Notes under the pieces: model-generated
What the model saw: the letters and a program-made list of their open reading frames with translations, nothing else
What the model was told of the DNA's origin: nothing
Databases searched by the model: none
Position numbers and translations under genes: made by a program
Shown: in pieces, positions 1-9,100 of the stretch
Layout of the letters: each line of letters opens with the position of its first letter
How positions within the stretch are numbered: the first letter of the stretch is position 1
Assembly: GCF_001293775.1 (NCBI RefSeq)
Contig: NZ_LGLN01000086.1
Coordinates: forward strand, 49,025-98,146
Length of the DNA: 49,122 nt
Direction of reading: 5' to 3'
From: Pseudomonas syringae pv. cilantro
Lineage (GTDB): Bacteria > Pseudomonadota > Gammaproteobacteria > Pseudomonadales > Pseudomonadaceae

Positions 1-106
1 TCGTGTCTCCTGCCTTGCCTCGCGGCAAAACAGACTCCGACGCGGCCGCGATGAAACGGGAACAGACCCTAGCGGCAGCGGCTAGCTGCAAGCTCACGGC
101 TGCTTC

Positions 107-403
107 TCAGGGATACCCGAGCACGTCTTTGATGCCGGTCAGATTGCGGGCGATCCAGGTCTTGTCAATGGCGCCCCAGTCGCGAATGCGATAAGCGCCT
201 GCGTGATTGCGGGCACCTTCCTGTTGTTCGAATTCACACTCAATGTTCAGGTCGGATAGCGCGCTGATGGTGTCCTGCGCTGTACGGCGGGGCATGCCGG
301 TTACTGCGATCAGTTCCGGTACGCTGCAGGCGAGCTTTGAATCAATCAGGTACGCCACATACAGACGACGATAGAAGCTGCTTTTTGTCTTACTGATCTC
401 CAT
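107..403 (-). CDS. Small winged helix-turn-helix domain protein
   Basis: This is a 98-residue basic protein with a predicted winged helix-turn-helix. The segment around residues 24-55 (SVPELIAVTGMPRRTAQDTI) reads as a recognition helix pair, followed by a short beta-wing. It would be cytoplasmic and probably binds DNA; its targets are unknown. The ATG at 403 was chosen over a longer in-frame TTG at 430 because AAGGA lies about 8 bases upstream. It is transcribed in the same direction as the metallopeptidase gene and lies 49 bp downstream of it. Confidence that it is a gene is good. The function is only a fold-level guess. Confidence 0.75.
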   Translation of the reverse strand: MEISKTKSSFYRRLYVAYLIDSKLACSVPELIAVTGMPRRTAQDTISALSDLNIECEFEQQEGARNHAGAYRIRDWGAIDKTWIARNLTGIKDVLGYP

Positions 404-452
404 CGATGAATCCTTTTTAAATGCATTCAACGTCCAGCTCTGAGCTTGTAGC

Positions 453-977
453 TCAAAACTTACCGCTTGAAGCTTGCAACTCGTTGTAAGTCAAATAGAC
501 GCGCAGGTCGAATTCCAGCTGGTGATAGCCGGGCAGCATGTGTTCACACAGCTGGTAAAACGCTTTGTTGTGATCGGACTCACGAAAATGCGCCAGTTCA
601 TGCACGACGATCATTTTCAGAAACTCCGGTGGCGCTTCCTTGAACAGGGCCGCAACACGAATCTCGTTACTGGCCTTGAGCTTACCGCCCTGCACCCTGG
701 ATATCTTGGTGTGCAGCCCGAGCGCGCGATGGGTCAGGTCCAGACGGTTATCGAACAAGACTTTCCTGATGGCCGGGGCGTTGCGCAGATGGTCCTGTTT
801 CAGGGCCAGAGCGTAGGCATACAGCGCCTTGTCGCTCTGGATCTGATGCCGCGCGGGATAGCGCTGCTCGAGATACTCGGCCAGTCGCCCCTGATCGATC
901 AACTGCTGCACCTGATCCTGCAAGGCCTGCGGGTAGGCTTGCAGGTATTTGAGCGGGGCACGGCTGGATGCGGTCAT
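453..977 (-). CDS. YgjP-like zinc metallopeptidase (M48-type, DUF45)
   Basis: This 174-residue protein has the zinc-protease signature HELAH at residues 126-130, with H136 (SDH) as the likely third ligand. That arrangement is typical of the YgjP/DUF45 family. The C-terminal HMLPGYHQ segment is also typical. There is no signal peptide, so it is cytoplasmic; substrates of the family are poorly known. The ATG at 977 is preferred to an in-frame GTG at 989, although neither has a strong ribosome binding site. The gene lies 31 bp downstream of the GGDEF-EAL gene on the same strand and may be cotranscribed with it. Family assignment is firm; biological role is not known. Confidence 0.85.
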   Translation of the reverse strand: MTASSRAPLKYLQAYPQALQDQVQQLIDQGRLAEYLEQRYPARHQIQSDKALYAYALALKQDHLRNAPAIRKVLFDNRLDLTHRALGLHTKISRVQGGKLKASNEIRVAALFKEAPPEFLKMIVVHELAHFRESDHNKAFYQLCEHMLPGYHQLEFDLRVYLTYNELQASSGKF

Positions 978-1008
978 AGCGCCTGACACTGTTCAGAAAG
1001 ACGCCATT

Positions 1009-3168
1009 CTACAGCAATCCATTGTGTTTCAAGGCCGACATCTCCACGTGCCCCGGAAAACCCAGCGCGTCTTCGGCAACCATCGGATGAGCGATCAAAA
1101 ACCCCTGCATGACCTGGCAACCATTATCGGCCAGCCACTGGTATTGCTCGCGGGTCTCGACCCCCTCGGCAATCACCAGCATGTCGAGATTACGACACAG
1201 GTCGATAATGCTGCTGGCCAGTGCAGACTCGCGCCTAGAGCCGACGATATTGGCGACAAAACGCCGGTCGAGTTTGAGCGTGTCCAGTTGCAGATTACGC
1301 AGATGCGACAGCGAGCAATCGCCGGTGCCAAAATCGTCCAGCGCGACACGCACGCCCACATCATGCAGCAGCGCCAGTTGCTTATGGCTGTGCGAGAGGT
1401 TATTGACCAGCGAGCTCTCAGTGATTTCCACTTCCAGCTGGCCCGGCGCCAGCTCGAAACGATCCATGGCCCGTTTGAGCTCCGAGGCCAGGTTGGGCAT
1501 GCAGAACTGCGTGGGGCTGACACAGACGCTGACCACGACATCAGAAGCAAACACCCGACTCCAGGCCTGCCGTTGTTCGGCGCCCTGATCGAAAATCCAG
1601 CTGCCCAGCCGGTTGATCAGCCGCGTCTCTTCAAGCAAAGGGATGAACAGCGCCGGAGGCACTTCGCCAACCGCAGGATGCTGCCAGCGCAGCAGAGCCT
1701 CGAAACCGCGCAGCCGCCCGTCAGCGACATGAATCTGCGGCTGGTAGACCACCGAAAAATCCTTGCCGTCGATGGCCGTGCGCACGCTCTCTTCCAGCAT
1801 CAACCGCGAGCGCGCGCGTCCATTCATGTTCTGGTCGTAGAAACGGTATTGCTTGCGACCGGCCCGCTTGGCCTCGTACATGGCGATGTCTGCGGCACGC
1901 AGCAAACCGTCCAGATTCGAACCGCAGTCCGGGTAGGTGGCAATCCCCACGCTGGCACCCAGTGCGATATCGACACCGTCGACCTGACGCTTGCTGGACA
2001 CTCGCTCGATCAGCTTTTCGGCAATTTTTGCCGCCTGTTCGGGGTAGTCCAGGCCATCGATGACCACGGTGAATTCATCGCCCCCGACACGCGCCAGCAC
2101 ATCATAAGGCCGCATGCACTCCTTGAACTGCTCGGCGACCCAAAGCAACACCTGATCACCGGCATCGTGGCCAAGCGAGTCATTGATTTGCTTGAAGCCA
2201 TCGAGGTCCATGAACAGCACGACCAGGTATTTGTCCGCTTTCTCATTGCGCAGCAGCATGCCTTCAACTGCCTGGTATAACCCACGGCGATTGAGCAGGC
2301 CGGTCAGCGCATCGGTGACGGCCTGTTTTTCCAGTTGCTGATAAAGGTCGCGGACCACCGACATATCGAGCACGGTCAGAACCATGGCCTTCTGCTCGGG
2401 AGGCAACGCGGCACAGGACAGCGCAACCGGTAACTGCGAACCCTGCAAGGTGCGCAGAACGGCATCATGCACGCGATAGGTGTCGGCGTTACGGTAGTGC
2501 TTGTAGAAACCTGACTCCAGCCAGTCCCCGACATACGGTTCGATGACGTAGTCCAGCACATGGGTGCCGCACAGTTGATCGACCGACGCGTTCAGCAACT
2601 GGCAGATTGCGGGGTTGGCGAAGCTGATCAGGCCCGACTCATCAACCACCAGAATGCCTTCGGCCACGTTGGCCAGCACCGATGCATTGAAGGTCCGCGC
2701 CGATTCCAGCTCGTGCGAGAGCTGTTGCAGCGCACGGCGATTGCGCTGCTGCTCCAGCAGCGTCTGTACCTTGGGCTTGAGGACATTGGGGTCGAAGGGT
2801 TTGAACAGATAATCCGTTGCGCCGTTCGCATAGCCCTTCTGAACGGCGTCCTGAGTCTGCTCGTTGGCGGTCAGAAAAATAATCGGCGTCAGCCGGGTGC
2901 GCTGGCTGCCGCGCATCAGACGTGCAACTTCGAAGCCGTCCATGCCCGGCATCTGCACATCCAGCAAGACCAGATCCACTTCCTGCTCAAGAAGCACCGT
3001 CAGTGCCTCGATACCTGAGCTGGCGGTCACGATGCGCCAGTCGGTTCTCTGCAGAACAGCGCACATCGTTACCAGATTTTCCGGATAATCATCTACAACC
3101 AATAAAACTGAAGAGCCATCGTCTGGCTGGGGTGGCACGCGTTCCATGCTGCTTCTCTGTGTGGGCAT
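1009..3168 (-). CDS. Response regulator with PAS, GGDEF and EAL domains (cyclic-di-GMP turnover)
   Basis: This 719-residue cytoplasmic protein has an N-terminal receiver domain (about 20-140; phospho-acceptor D70 in LLDVQMPGMDG) and a PAS domain (about 160-280). A GGDEF domain follows with an intact GGDEF at 362-366, and then an EAL domain with EALLRW from residue 490. An RxxD inhibitory site (RPYD) sits five residues before GGDEF. The EAL domain keeps the DDFGTG loop, the KLDRRF lysine and AEGVE. Both the diguanylate cyclase and phosphodiesterase centres therefore look intact, so it could make or degrade cyclic-di-GMP depending on phosphorylation. No sensor kinase is adjacent. An in-frame ATG at 3147 is an alternative start. 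It is divergent from the alginate lyase gene. Confidence 0.93.
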   Translation of the reverse strand: MPTQRSSMERVPPQPDDGSSVLLVVDDYPENLVTMCAVLQRTDWRIVTASSGIEALTVLLEQEVDLVLLDVQMPGMDGFEVARLMRGSQRTRLTPIIFLTANEQTQDAVQKGYANGATDYLFKPFDPNVLKPKVQTLLEQQRNRRALQQLSHELESARTFNASVLANVAEGILVVDESGLISFANPAICQLLNASVDQLCGTHVLDYVIEPYVGDWLESGFYKHYRNADTYRVHDAVLRTLQGSQLPVALSCAALPPEQKAMVLTVLDMSVVRDLYQQLEKQAVTDALTGLLNRRGLYQAVEGMLLRNEKADKYLVVLFMDLDGFKQINDSLGHDAGDQVLLWVAEQFKECMRPYDVLARVGGDEFTVVIDGLDYPEQAAKIAEKLIERVSSKRQVDGVDIALGASVGIATYPDCGSNLDGLLRAADIAMYEAKRAGRKQYRFYDQNMNGRARSRLMLEESVRTAIDGKDFSVVYQPQIHVADGRLRGFEALLRWQHPAVGEVPPALFIPLLEETRLINRLGSWIFDQGAEQRQAWSRVFASDVVVSVCVSPTQFCMPNLASELKRAMDRFELAPGQLEVEITESSLVNNLSHSHKQLALLHDVGVRVALDDFGTGDCSLSHLRNLQLDTLKLDRRFVANIVGSRRESALASSIIDLCRNLDMLVIAEGVETREQYQWLADNGCQVMQGFLIAHPMVAEDALGFPGHVEMSALKHNGLL

Positions 3169-3366
3169 GACGCCTGAGTCTCAGGACGACCGTCATACTT
3201 TGGTTCCAACTCTAGCCCCGTCTCGCCAAAAGCAGAAGCAAGGCCCCTCTTCCCCACCGCAAAAGTTCGATCTAACCGACTAACGGTCATTCTCTACAGG
3301 CCTTTAAATCCCTGCCCTGCAGAAAAAGTGACAGCACTTTGACGTCATTCGTTCGACAATTTTTCG

Positions 3367-3395
3367 TTAACAAATTGTCCTACACGCCGTATAAA
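3367..3395 (+). promoter_or_regulatory. Candidate sigma-70 promoter of the alginate lyase gene
   Basis: TTAACA (3367-3372) and TATAAA (3390-3395) are separated by exactly 17 bases. Each matches the sigma-70 consensus at five of six positions. The predicted start is about 65 bases before the alginate lyase ATG. The rest of the 298-bp divergent spacer (3169-3466) shows no clear AlgU-type promoter by eye. The call is based on sequence match only. Confidence 0.55.
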
Positions 3396-3466
3396 AGGAG
3401 CGAAAACTCTCGCAACACATCAGCGATCTCTCCCGCTGGCAAAAGACATGTACGGAAGGACCGCTA

Positions 3467-4138
3467 ATGATTGATCTTGGATATTGGAATCTCAGCATCC
3501 CGGTGGACTCCCCACCCAAGACCATCGAAACCTCTCAGCTGGTCAAGGGTTATGACGGGAAATATTTCAAATCGACGTCCAAGGCTATTGTGTTCTGGTC
3601 TCCGGTTACCGGGACCAAGACGGAAAACGCTAAATACTCGCGCACAGAACTACGAGAAACCTGGCCGGACGGATCGGTGCGCAACTGGCTTTACACCGAT
3701 GCGGATAATTACCTGAACGCCAAGCTGGAAGTCGATCAGGTGCCGTCGTCAGGCAAGATCGTGATTGGGCAGATTCATGCCTACGAAAGTACCGAGCCGC
3801 TCCTGAAAATCGAATACCAATACAGTGAAGACACCAAGGCAGGCGAGATCGTTGCCAAAGTCCGTAATCGCTACGATGACGACGACAGCAAGGTCTACAC
3901 GATTGCCAAAGGCGTGAAGCTGAATGAGACCTTCAATTACGTCATTCACCTGAGCAAGGGTGGCAAATTGACCGTCAGCATCAACGATATCGACTGGAGC
4001 AAGCGCATCAGCAAGACCTGGAGCGACAAGCCGCTGTATTTCAAGGCCGGCGTCTATACCCAGGACAATACTGGCTACACCTCGGAAGGCGGCAAGGCCA
4101 CGTTCTACAACCTGGACATCGACCACAATAAAGGCTGA
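3467..4138 (+). CDS. Polysaccharide lyase family 7 alginate lyase, no signal peptide
   Basis: This 223-residue PL7 alginate lyase carries all three family signatures: RTELRE at residues 59-64, QIH at 102-104 and YFKAGVYTQ at 191-199. These supply the catalytic Gln/His/Tyr and substrate-binding residues of the beta-jelly-roll cleft. The size and the N-terminal WNLSIPV closely resemble the P. aeruginosa PA1167 type. The enzyme cleaves alginate by beta-elimination. The N-terminus (MIDLGYWNLSIP) is not a signal peptide, so the protein either acts inside the cell or is released by lysis or another route. The start is supported by GGAAGGA at 3454-3460. It is a single-gene unit between a sigma-70-like promoter and a strong terminator. 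Confidence 0.95.
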   Translation: MIDLGYWNLSIPVDSPPKTIETSQLVKGYDGKYFKSTSKAIVFWSPVTGTKTENAKYSRTELRETWPDGSVRNWLYTDADNYLNAKLEVDQVPSSGKIVIGQIHAYESTEPLLKIEYQYSEDTKAGEIVAKVRNRYDDDDSKVYTIAKGVKLNETFNYVIHLSKGGKLTVSINDIDWSKRISKTWSDKPLYFKAGVYTQDNTGYTSEGGKATFYNLDIDHNKG

Positions 4139-4165
4139 GTGACACCCGGCACTCAGGCTCAAACG

Positions 4166-4202
4166 AAAACGGCCCGCTCTTCACTGGAAGGCGGGCCGTT
4201 TT
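4166..4202. terminator. Strong bidirectional Rho-independent terminator
   Basis: There is a perfect 12-bp stem (4166-4177 with 4191-4202) and a 13-base loop. It has an A-run on one side and TTTT on the other, so it can work on both strands. It separates the convergent alginate lyase and putP genes. Confidence 0.9.
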
Positions 4203-4220
4203 GATGTCAGCGGAGCTCTA

Positions 4221-5708
4221 TCAGCGATTGGCCTTGAAGTCCTGCTCGGCCGCGAGGAAGCGGGCCTGCATCGACGCCGATGCCGGCCTGCCGATCAGGC
4301 TGAACGCGACGATGGCGATACTGGCCAGAATGAAACCGGGGATGATTTCATACAGGCCCATAGTGCTGAACTGTTTCCATAACACCACGGTGGCAGCACC
4401 GACAATCACCCCTGCCAATGCGCCGTTGCGCGTCATGCCTTTCCACAGTACTGAAATCAGCACCACTGGGCCGAACGCGGCGCCGAAACCGGCCCAGGCG
4501 TAACTCACCAGGCCCAGCACGCGGTTTTCAGGATTGGCAGCCAGCAGAATGGCGATGATGGCAATCAGTAGCACCATGGCACGACCGACCCAGACCAGCT
4601 CGACCTGCGAAGCGCCCTTGCGCAGGTAGGCTTTATAAAAGTCTTCGGTCAGCGCGCTGGAACACACCAGCAACTGACAGCTCAACGTGCTCATGACCGC
4701 AGCCAGAATCGCAGAGAGCAGCACGCCGGCAACCCACGGATTGAACAGCAACTTGGCCAGCTCGATGAACACCCGCTCCGGGTTTTCAGTCACTGGCCCG
4801 GCAACCTCCGGGTGCGCCGAGAAATAGGCGATGCCGAAGAAGCCTACCGCCACCGTACCGCCCAGGCACAGGATCATCCAGGCCATGGAAATACGACGGG
4901 CGTTGGCAATCGACTTGACCGAATCCGCCGCCATGAAGCGCGCCAGAATGTGTGGCTGGCCGAAGTAGCCCAACCCCCAGCCGAGCAGGGAAATGATGCC
5001 GATGAAGGTGGTGTTCTTGAACATGTCGAAGCTGGTCGGGTCTTTCGCTTCGATCGCCAGGAACGTGGCATCAACACCGCCCGTCGCCAGCAGAACGATG
5101 ATCGGCGTCAGGATCAGGGCGAAAATCATCAGCGTGGCCTGCACGGTGTCTGTCCAGCTGACCGCCAGAAAGCCACCGACGAACGTGTAGGCAATGGTTG
5201 CCGCAGCACCGGCCCACAGGGCGGTTTCATACGACATGCCGAAGGTGCTTTCGAACAGACGCGCCCCTGCGACGATGCCCGAAGCGCAGTAAATGGTGAA
5301 GAACACCAGAATCACAAGAGCCGAAATGATGCGCAGCACACCACTGTTGTCTTCGAAGCGGCTGCTGAAATAATCCGGCAGCGTCAGCGCGTCGCCGTTG
5401 TGCTCGGTCTGCACACGCAGATGGCCAGCCACGAACAGCCAGTTCAGGTAGGCGCCGATGATCAGCCCGATGGCGATCCAGCTTTCCGACAGGCCGGACA
5501 TGTAAATCGCCCCTGGCAAACCCATCAACAGCCAGCCGCTCATGTCCGAAGCACCGGCCGACAGTGCAGTGACCACACTGCCCAGACTGCGCCCGCCGAG
5601 AATGTAATCCGAAAGGTTATTGGTCGAGCGATAAGCCATGAGGCCGATCAGGACCATTGCTGCGATATAGATCACGAACGTGATCAAGGTAGGGTTGCTG
5701 ACACTCAT
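4221..5708 (-). CDS. putP: Sodium/proline symporter PutP
   Basis: This 495-residue inner-membrane protein of the solute:sodium symporter family has about 13 hydrophobic segments. It matches E. coli PutP (about 500 residues) in length and in conserved stretches such as GASDMSGWLLMGLPGA and the FGAAFGP segment. It imports proline with Na+ for the adjacent PutA. The ATG at 5708 is preferred over a longer frame because AAGG lies upstream and the MSVSNPTLITF start matches the family. It is divergent from putA across a shared operator region, so both are probably repressed by PutA when proline is absent. It ends against the terminator at 4166-4202. Confidence 0.96.
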   Translation of the reverse strand: MSVSNPTLITFVIYIAAMVLIGLMAYRSTNNLSDYILGGRSLGSVVTALSAGASDMSGWLLMGLPGAIYMSGLSESWIAIGLIIGAYLNWLFVAGHLRVQTEHNGDALTLPDYFSSRFEDNSGVLRIISALVILVFFTIYCASGIVAGARLFESTFGMSYETALWAGAAATIAYTFVGGFLAVSWTDTVQATLMIFALILTPIIVLLATGGVDATFLAIEAKDPTSFDMFKNTTFIGIISLLGWGLGYFGQPHILARFMAADSVKSIANARRISMAWMILCLGGTVAVGFFGIAYFSAHPEVAGPVTENPERVFIELAKLLFNPWVAGVLLSAILAAVMSTLSCQLLVCSSALTEDFYKAYLRKGASQVELVWVGRAMVLLIAIIAILLAANPENRVLGLVSYAWAGFGAAFGPVVLISVLWKGMTRNGALAGVIVGAATVVLWKQFSTMGLYEIIPGFILASIAIVAFSLIGRPASASMQARFLAAEQDFKANR

Positions 5709-5831
5709 GAGTTCTGCCTTGGCATTGTTTTTATGTTGGCACCTGATGCGCAAGGACGCACTGAATTCAGTACGTCCGCTGCTATGCATCCGACACCGCG
5801 CTGACTGATTCGCTAGCGAATGACAGTTACG

Positions 5832-5902
5832 GTTGCACCGAAGGGTCGAATCCTATGAAACAAACCGAACAAGGTGCAACCCATTTCATTGCACAAGTTG
5901 CA
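5832..5902. promoter_or_regulatory. PutA operator cluster on the putP side
   Basis: Three exact hexamers are present: GTTGCA at 5832-5837, its complement TGCAAC at 5875-5880, and GTTGCA at 5897-5902. They lie 124-194 bp upstream of the putP start. PutA autorepression through this word is established for E. coli and Salmonella; its use here is inferred from the motif and from the intact ribbon-helix-helix domain of this PutA. Confidence 0.7.
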
Positions 5903-6052
5903 CCTGTTACAAAAAACCTGATGCTTGTGCATTTTCGCCCTATTTTAGGGCGCATTTGACCTGATCCACAAAAAAAGGCGCAATAACCTTGAGCATAGTC
6001 CGGTATTACCCGGCCATTCGGCGCTTATGTCACAAAATATTCTGCAATCAGG

Positions 6053-6083
6053 GTTGCACTCGGTTGCACCTTACCCCGTTGCA
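6053..6083. promoter_or_regulatory. PutA operator cluster on the putA side
   Basis: Three exact GTTGCA copies lie at 6053-6058, 6063-6068 and 6078-6083, within 31 bases and in one orientation. Start-to-start spacings are 10 and 15 bases. They end 57 bp before the putA ATG, where bound repressor would block transcription. Confidence 0.72.
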
Positions 6084-6140
6084 CGGCTAATCTGCGTCAA
6101 AGCCGATGCCACCCGAGAGTGGCTATAACGAGGACAAGAC

Positions 6141-9100
6141 ATGGCCACCACCACGCTGGGCGTCAAGCTCGACGACCCGACCCGCGAGCGATTGAAAGCC
6201 GCCGCCCAATCCATCGACCGTACGCCGCACTGGTTGATCAAGCAGGCGATTTTCAATTACCTGGAAAAGCTGGAGAGTGGTGCAACCCTGTTGGAACTCG
6301 ACGGTTCGGCCGCCCGGGACAACGAAGACCGCGGCGAGCTGGCAGAAGACGCCGGGCTGCAATGCTTCCTGGATTTCGCCGAAAGCATTCAGCCTCAATC
6401 GGTGTTGCGCGCAGCGATCACGTCCGCCTACCGTCGCCCGGAGCAGGAAGTGGTGCCGATGCTGCTTGAGCAGGCACGCCTGACTGCGCCAGTGGCGGAA
6501 GCCACCAACAAGATGGCTGCGTCGATTGCCGAAAAGCTGCGTAACCAGAAGAGTGCTGGCGGCCGCGCCGGTATCGTCCAGGGTCTGCTGCAAGAGTTTT
6601 CGCTGTCGTCTCAGGAAGGCGTCGCCCTGATGTGTCTGGCCGAAGCGCTGCTGCGTATTCCCGACAAGGGCACGCGCGATGCACTGATTCGCGACAAGAT
6701 CAGCAACGGTAACTGGCAGCCGCACCTGGGCAACAGCCCGTCGCTGTTCGTCAACGCGGCAACCTGGGGCCTGCTGCTGACCGGCAAGCTGGTCGCCACG
6801 CACAATGAAGCAGGCCTGACCTCGTCGCTGAGCCGCATCATAGGCAGAAGCGGCGAGCCGATGATCCGCAAAGGCGTCGACATGGCCATGCGCCTTATGG
6901 GCGAGCAGTTCGTCACCGGCGAAACCATCGGCGAAGCGCTGGCCAACGCCAGTCGCTTCGAGGCCAAAGGCTTCCGCTACTCCTATGACATGCTCGGTGA
7001 GGCCGCGCTGACCGAACACGACGCACAGAAATACCTGGCCTCCTACGAGCAGGCCATCCACTCGATCGGCAAAGCCTCACATGGCCGCGGCATCTACGAA
7101 GGCCCGGGCATTTCGATCAAGCTGTCGGCACTGCATCCGCGCTACAGCCGCGCCCAGTACGAGCGCGTGATGGATGAGCTCTACCCGCGCCTGCTGTCGC
7201 TGACGCTGCTGGCCAAACAGTACGACATCGGCCTGAACATCGACGCCGAAGAAGCCGACCGCCTGGAGCTGTCGCTGGACCTGCTCGAAAGGCTGTGCTT
7301 CGAGCCGCAGCTGACCGGCTGGAACGGTATCGGTTTCGTAATTCAGGCTTACCAGAAGCGCTGCCCGTATGTGATCGATTACGTCATCGACCTCGCTCGT
7401 CGCAGTCGCCATCGCCTTATGATCCGTCTGGTAAAAGGCGCGTACTGGGACAGCGAGATCAAGCGCGCTCAGGTCGAAGGGCTGGAAGGCTATCCGGTCT
7501 ACACCCGCAAGGTGTACACAGACGTCTCCTACATCGCTTGCGCCCGCAAGCTGCTGGCAGCGCCGGAAGTCATCTATCCGCAGTTCGCCACACACAACGC
7601 CCACACCCTGGCGGCCATCTACCAGATCGCCGGGCAGAACTATTACCCCGGCCAGTACGAATTCCAGTGCCTGCACGGCATGGGCGAACCTCTCTATGAG
7701 CAGGTGGTAGGCAAAGTCGCCGACGGAAAGCTGAATCGTCCGTGCCGCGTGTACGCACCGGTCGGCACTCACGAAACCCTGCTGGCCTATCTGGTGCGTC
7801 GTCTGCTGGAAAACGGCGCCAACACCTCGTTCGTCAACCGCATTGCCGATCACTCGATTTCCATTCAGGAACTGGTCGCCGATCCGGTCAGCCAGATCGA
7901 ACGCATGGCGACTCAGGAAGGCGGTTTCGGCCTGCCGCACCCGCGCATTCCGCTGCCGCGCGACCTGTATGGCACAGAACGCGCCAACTCCAGCGGCATC
8001 GACATGGCCAACGAACACCGTCTGGCTTCGCTGTCTTCGGCGCTGCTGGCGACCGCGCACAACGACTGGAAAGCAGCGCCGATGCTTGGCTGCCCGGCCG
8101 GCGCAGGCAGCCTGACAGCAGCGTTGAACCCGTCGGACTCGCGTGACGTAGTGGGCCATGTGCAGGAAGCCTCGCTGCAAGATGTCGATAACGCCATTCA
8201 GTGCGCCCTGAGCGCTGGCCCGATCTGGCAAGCCACACCGCCTGCCGAGCGCGCGGCGATTCTGGAGCGCGCGGCCGACCTGATGGAAGCCGAGATTCAA
8301 CCGCTGATGGGCCTGCTGGTGCGTGAAGCGGGCAAGACGTTTGCCAACGCCATCGCCGAAGTGCGTGAAGCCGTGGACTTCCTGCGTTACTACGCGGTGC
8401 AGGCACGCAACGACTTTACCAACGACGGCCACCGTCCATTGGGCCCGGTGGTGTGCATCAGCCCATGGAACTTCCCGCTGGCGATCTTCAGTGGTCAGGT
8501 CGCTGCGGCACTGGCCGCCGGTAACCCGGTGCTGGCCAAGCCTGCCGAGCAAACGCCATTGATCGCAGCCCAGGCCGTGCGCCTGTTGCTGGAAGCCGGG
8601 ATTCCGGAAGGCGTGCTGCAACTGCTGCCGGGCCGTGGCGAAACCGTCGGTGCCGGTCTGGTGGGCGATGAACGCGTCAAAGGCGTCATGTTCACCGGTT
8701 CCACCGAAGTCGCCCGTCTGCTGCAACGCAATGTGGCCGGTCGTCTTGACTCGCAGGGCCGCCCGATTCCGCTGATCGCTGAAACCGGTGGTCAGAACGC
8801 AATGATCGTCGACTCTTCGGCGCTGACCGAACAAGTGGTCATCGACGTGGTGTCCTCGGCCTTCGACAGCGCCGGTCAACGCTGCTCGGCACTGCGCGTG
8901 CTGTGCCTGCAAGAGGACTCTGCGGATCGCGTCATCGAAATGCTCAAGGGCGCGATGGCGGAAAACCGTCTCGGCAACCCGGAGCGTCTGTCGGTGGACA
9001 TCGGACCTGTGATCGACGCCGAAGCCAAGGCCGGTATCGAAAAACATATCCAGGCCATGCGCGACAAGGGCCGCACGGTCTATCAGGTGGCAATTGCCGA

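Larger units (their letters stand above)
5709..6140. promoter_or_regulatory. putP-putA divergent control region
   Basis: This 432-bp gene-free spacer holds six exact copies of GTTGCA, five on the plus strand and one inverted. Near-matches ATTGCA at 5888 and TGCAAT at 6043 are also present. GTTGCA is the core bound by the ribbon-helix-helix domain of PutA in enterobacteria. The copies form two clusters, one near each gene. I could not place confident -35/-10 pairs: TTGACC at 5956-5961 is a possible -35 for putA, but no good -10 follows. The putA ribosome binding site GAGGA is at 6130-6134. Confidence 0.8.

Noticed and set aside
20..51. Short inverted repeat TCGCGGC/GCCGCGA at the left edge
   Set aside because: Seven base pairs with an 18-base loop in GC-rich DNA can occur by chance; no T-run follows.
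949..2280. A 443-codon open frame antisense to the GGDEF-EAL gene
   Set aside because: Mirrors the codon pattern of the real gene and lacks family features.
3169..3466. AlgU (sigma-22) promoter for the alginate lyase gene
   Set aside because: No GAACTT-N16-TCTGA-like pair seen; a sigma-70-like pair fits better.
7077..9047. A 656-codon open frame antisense to putA
   Set aside because: It is the complementary frame of a GC-rich, fully conserved putA gene; the translation has no recognisable domain and no ribosome binding site.
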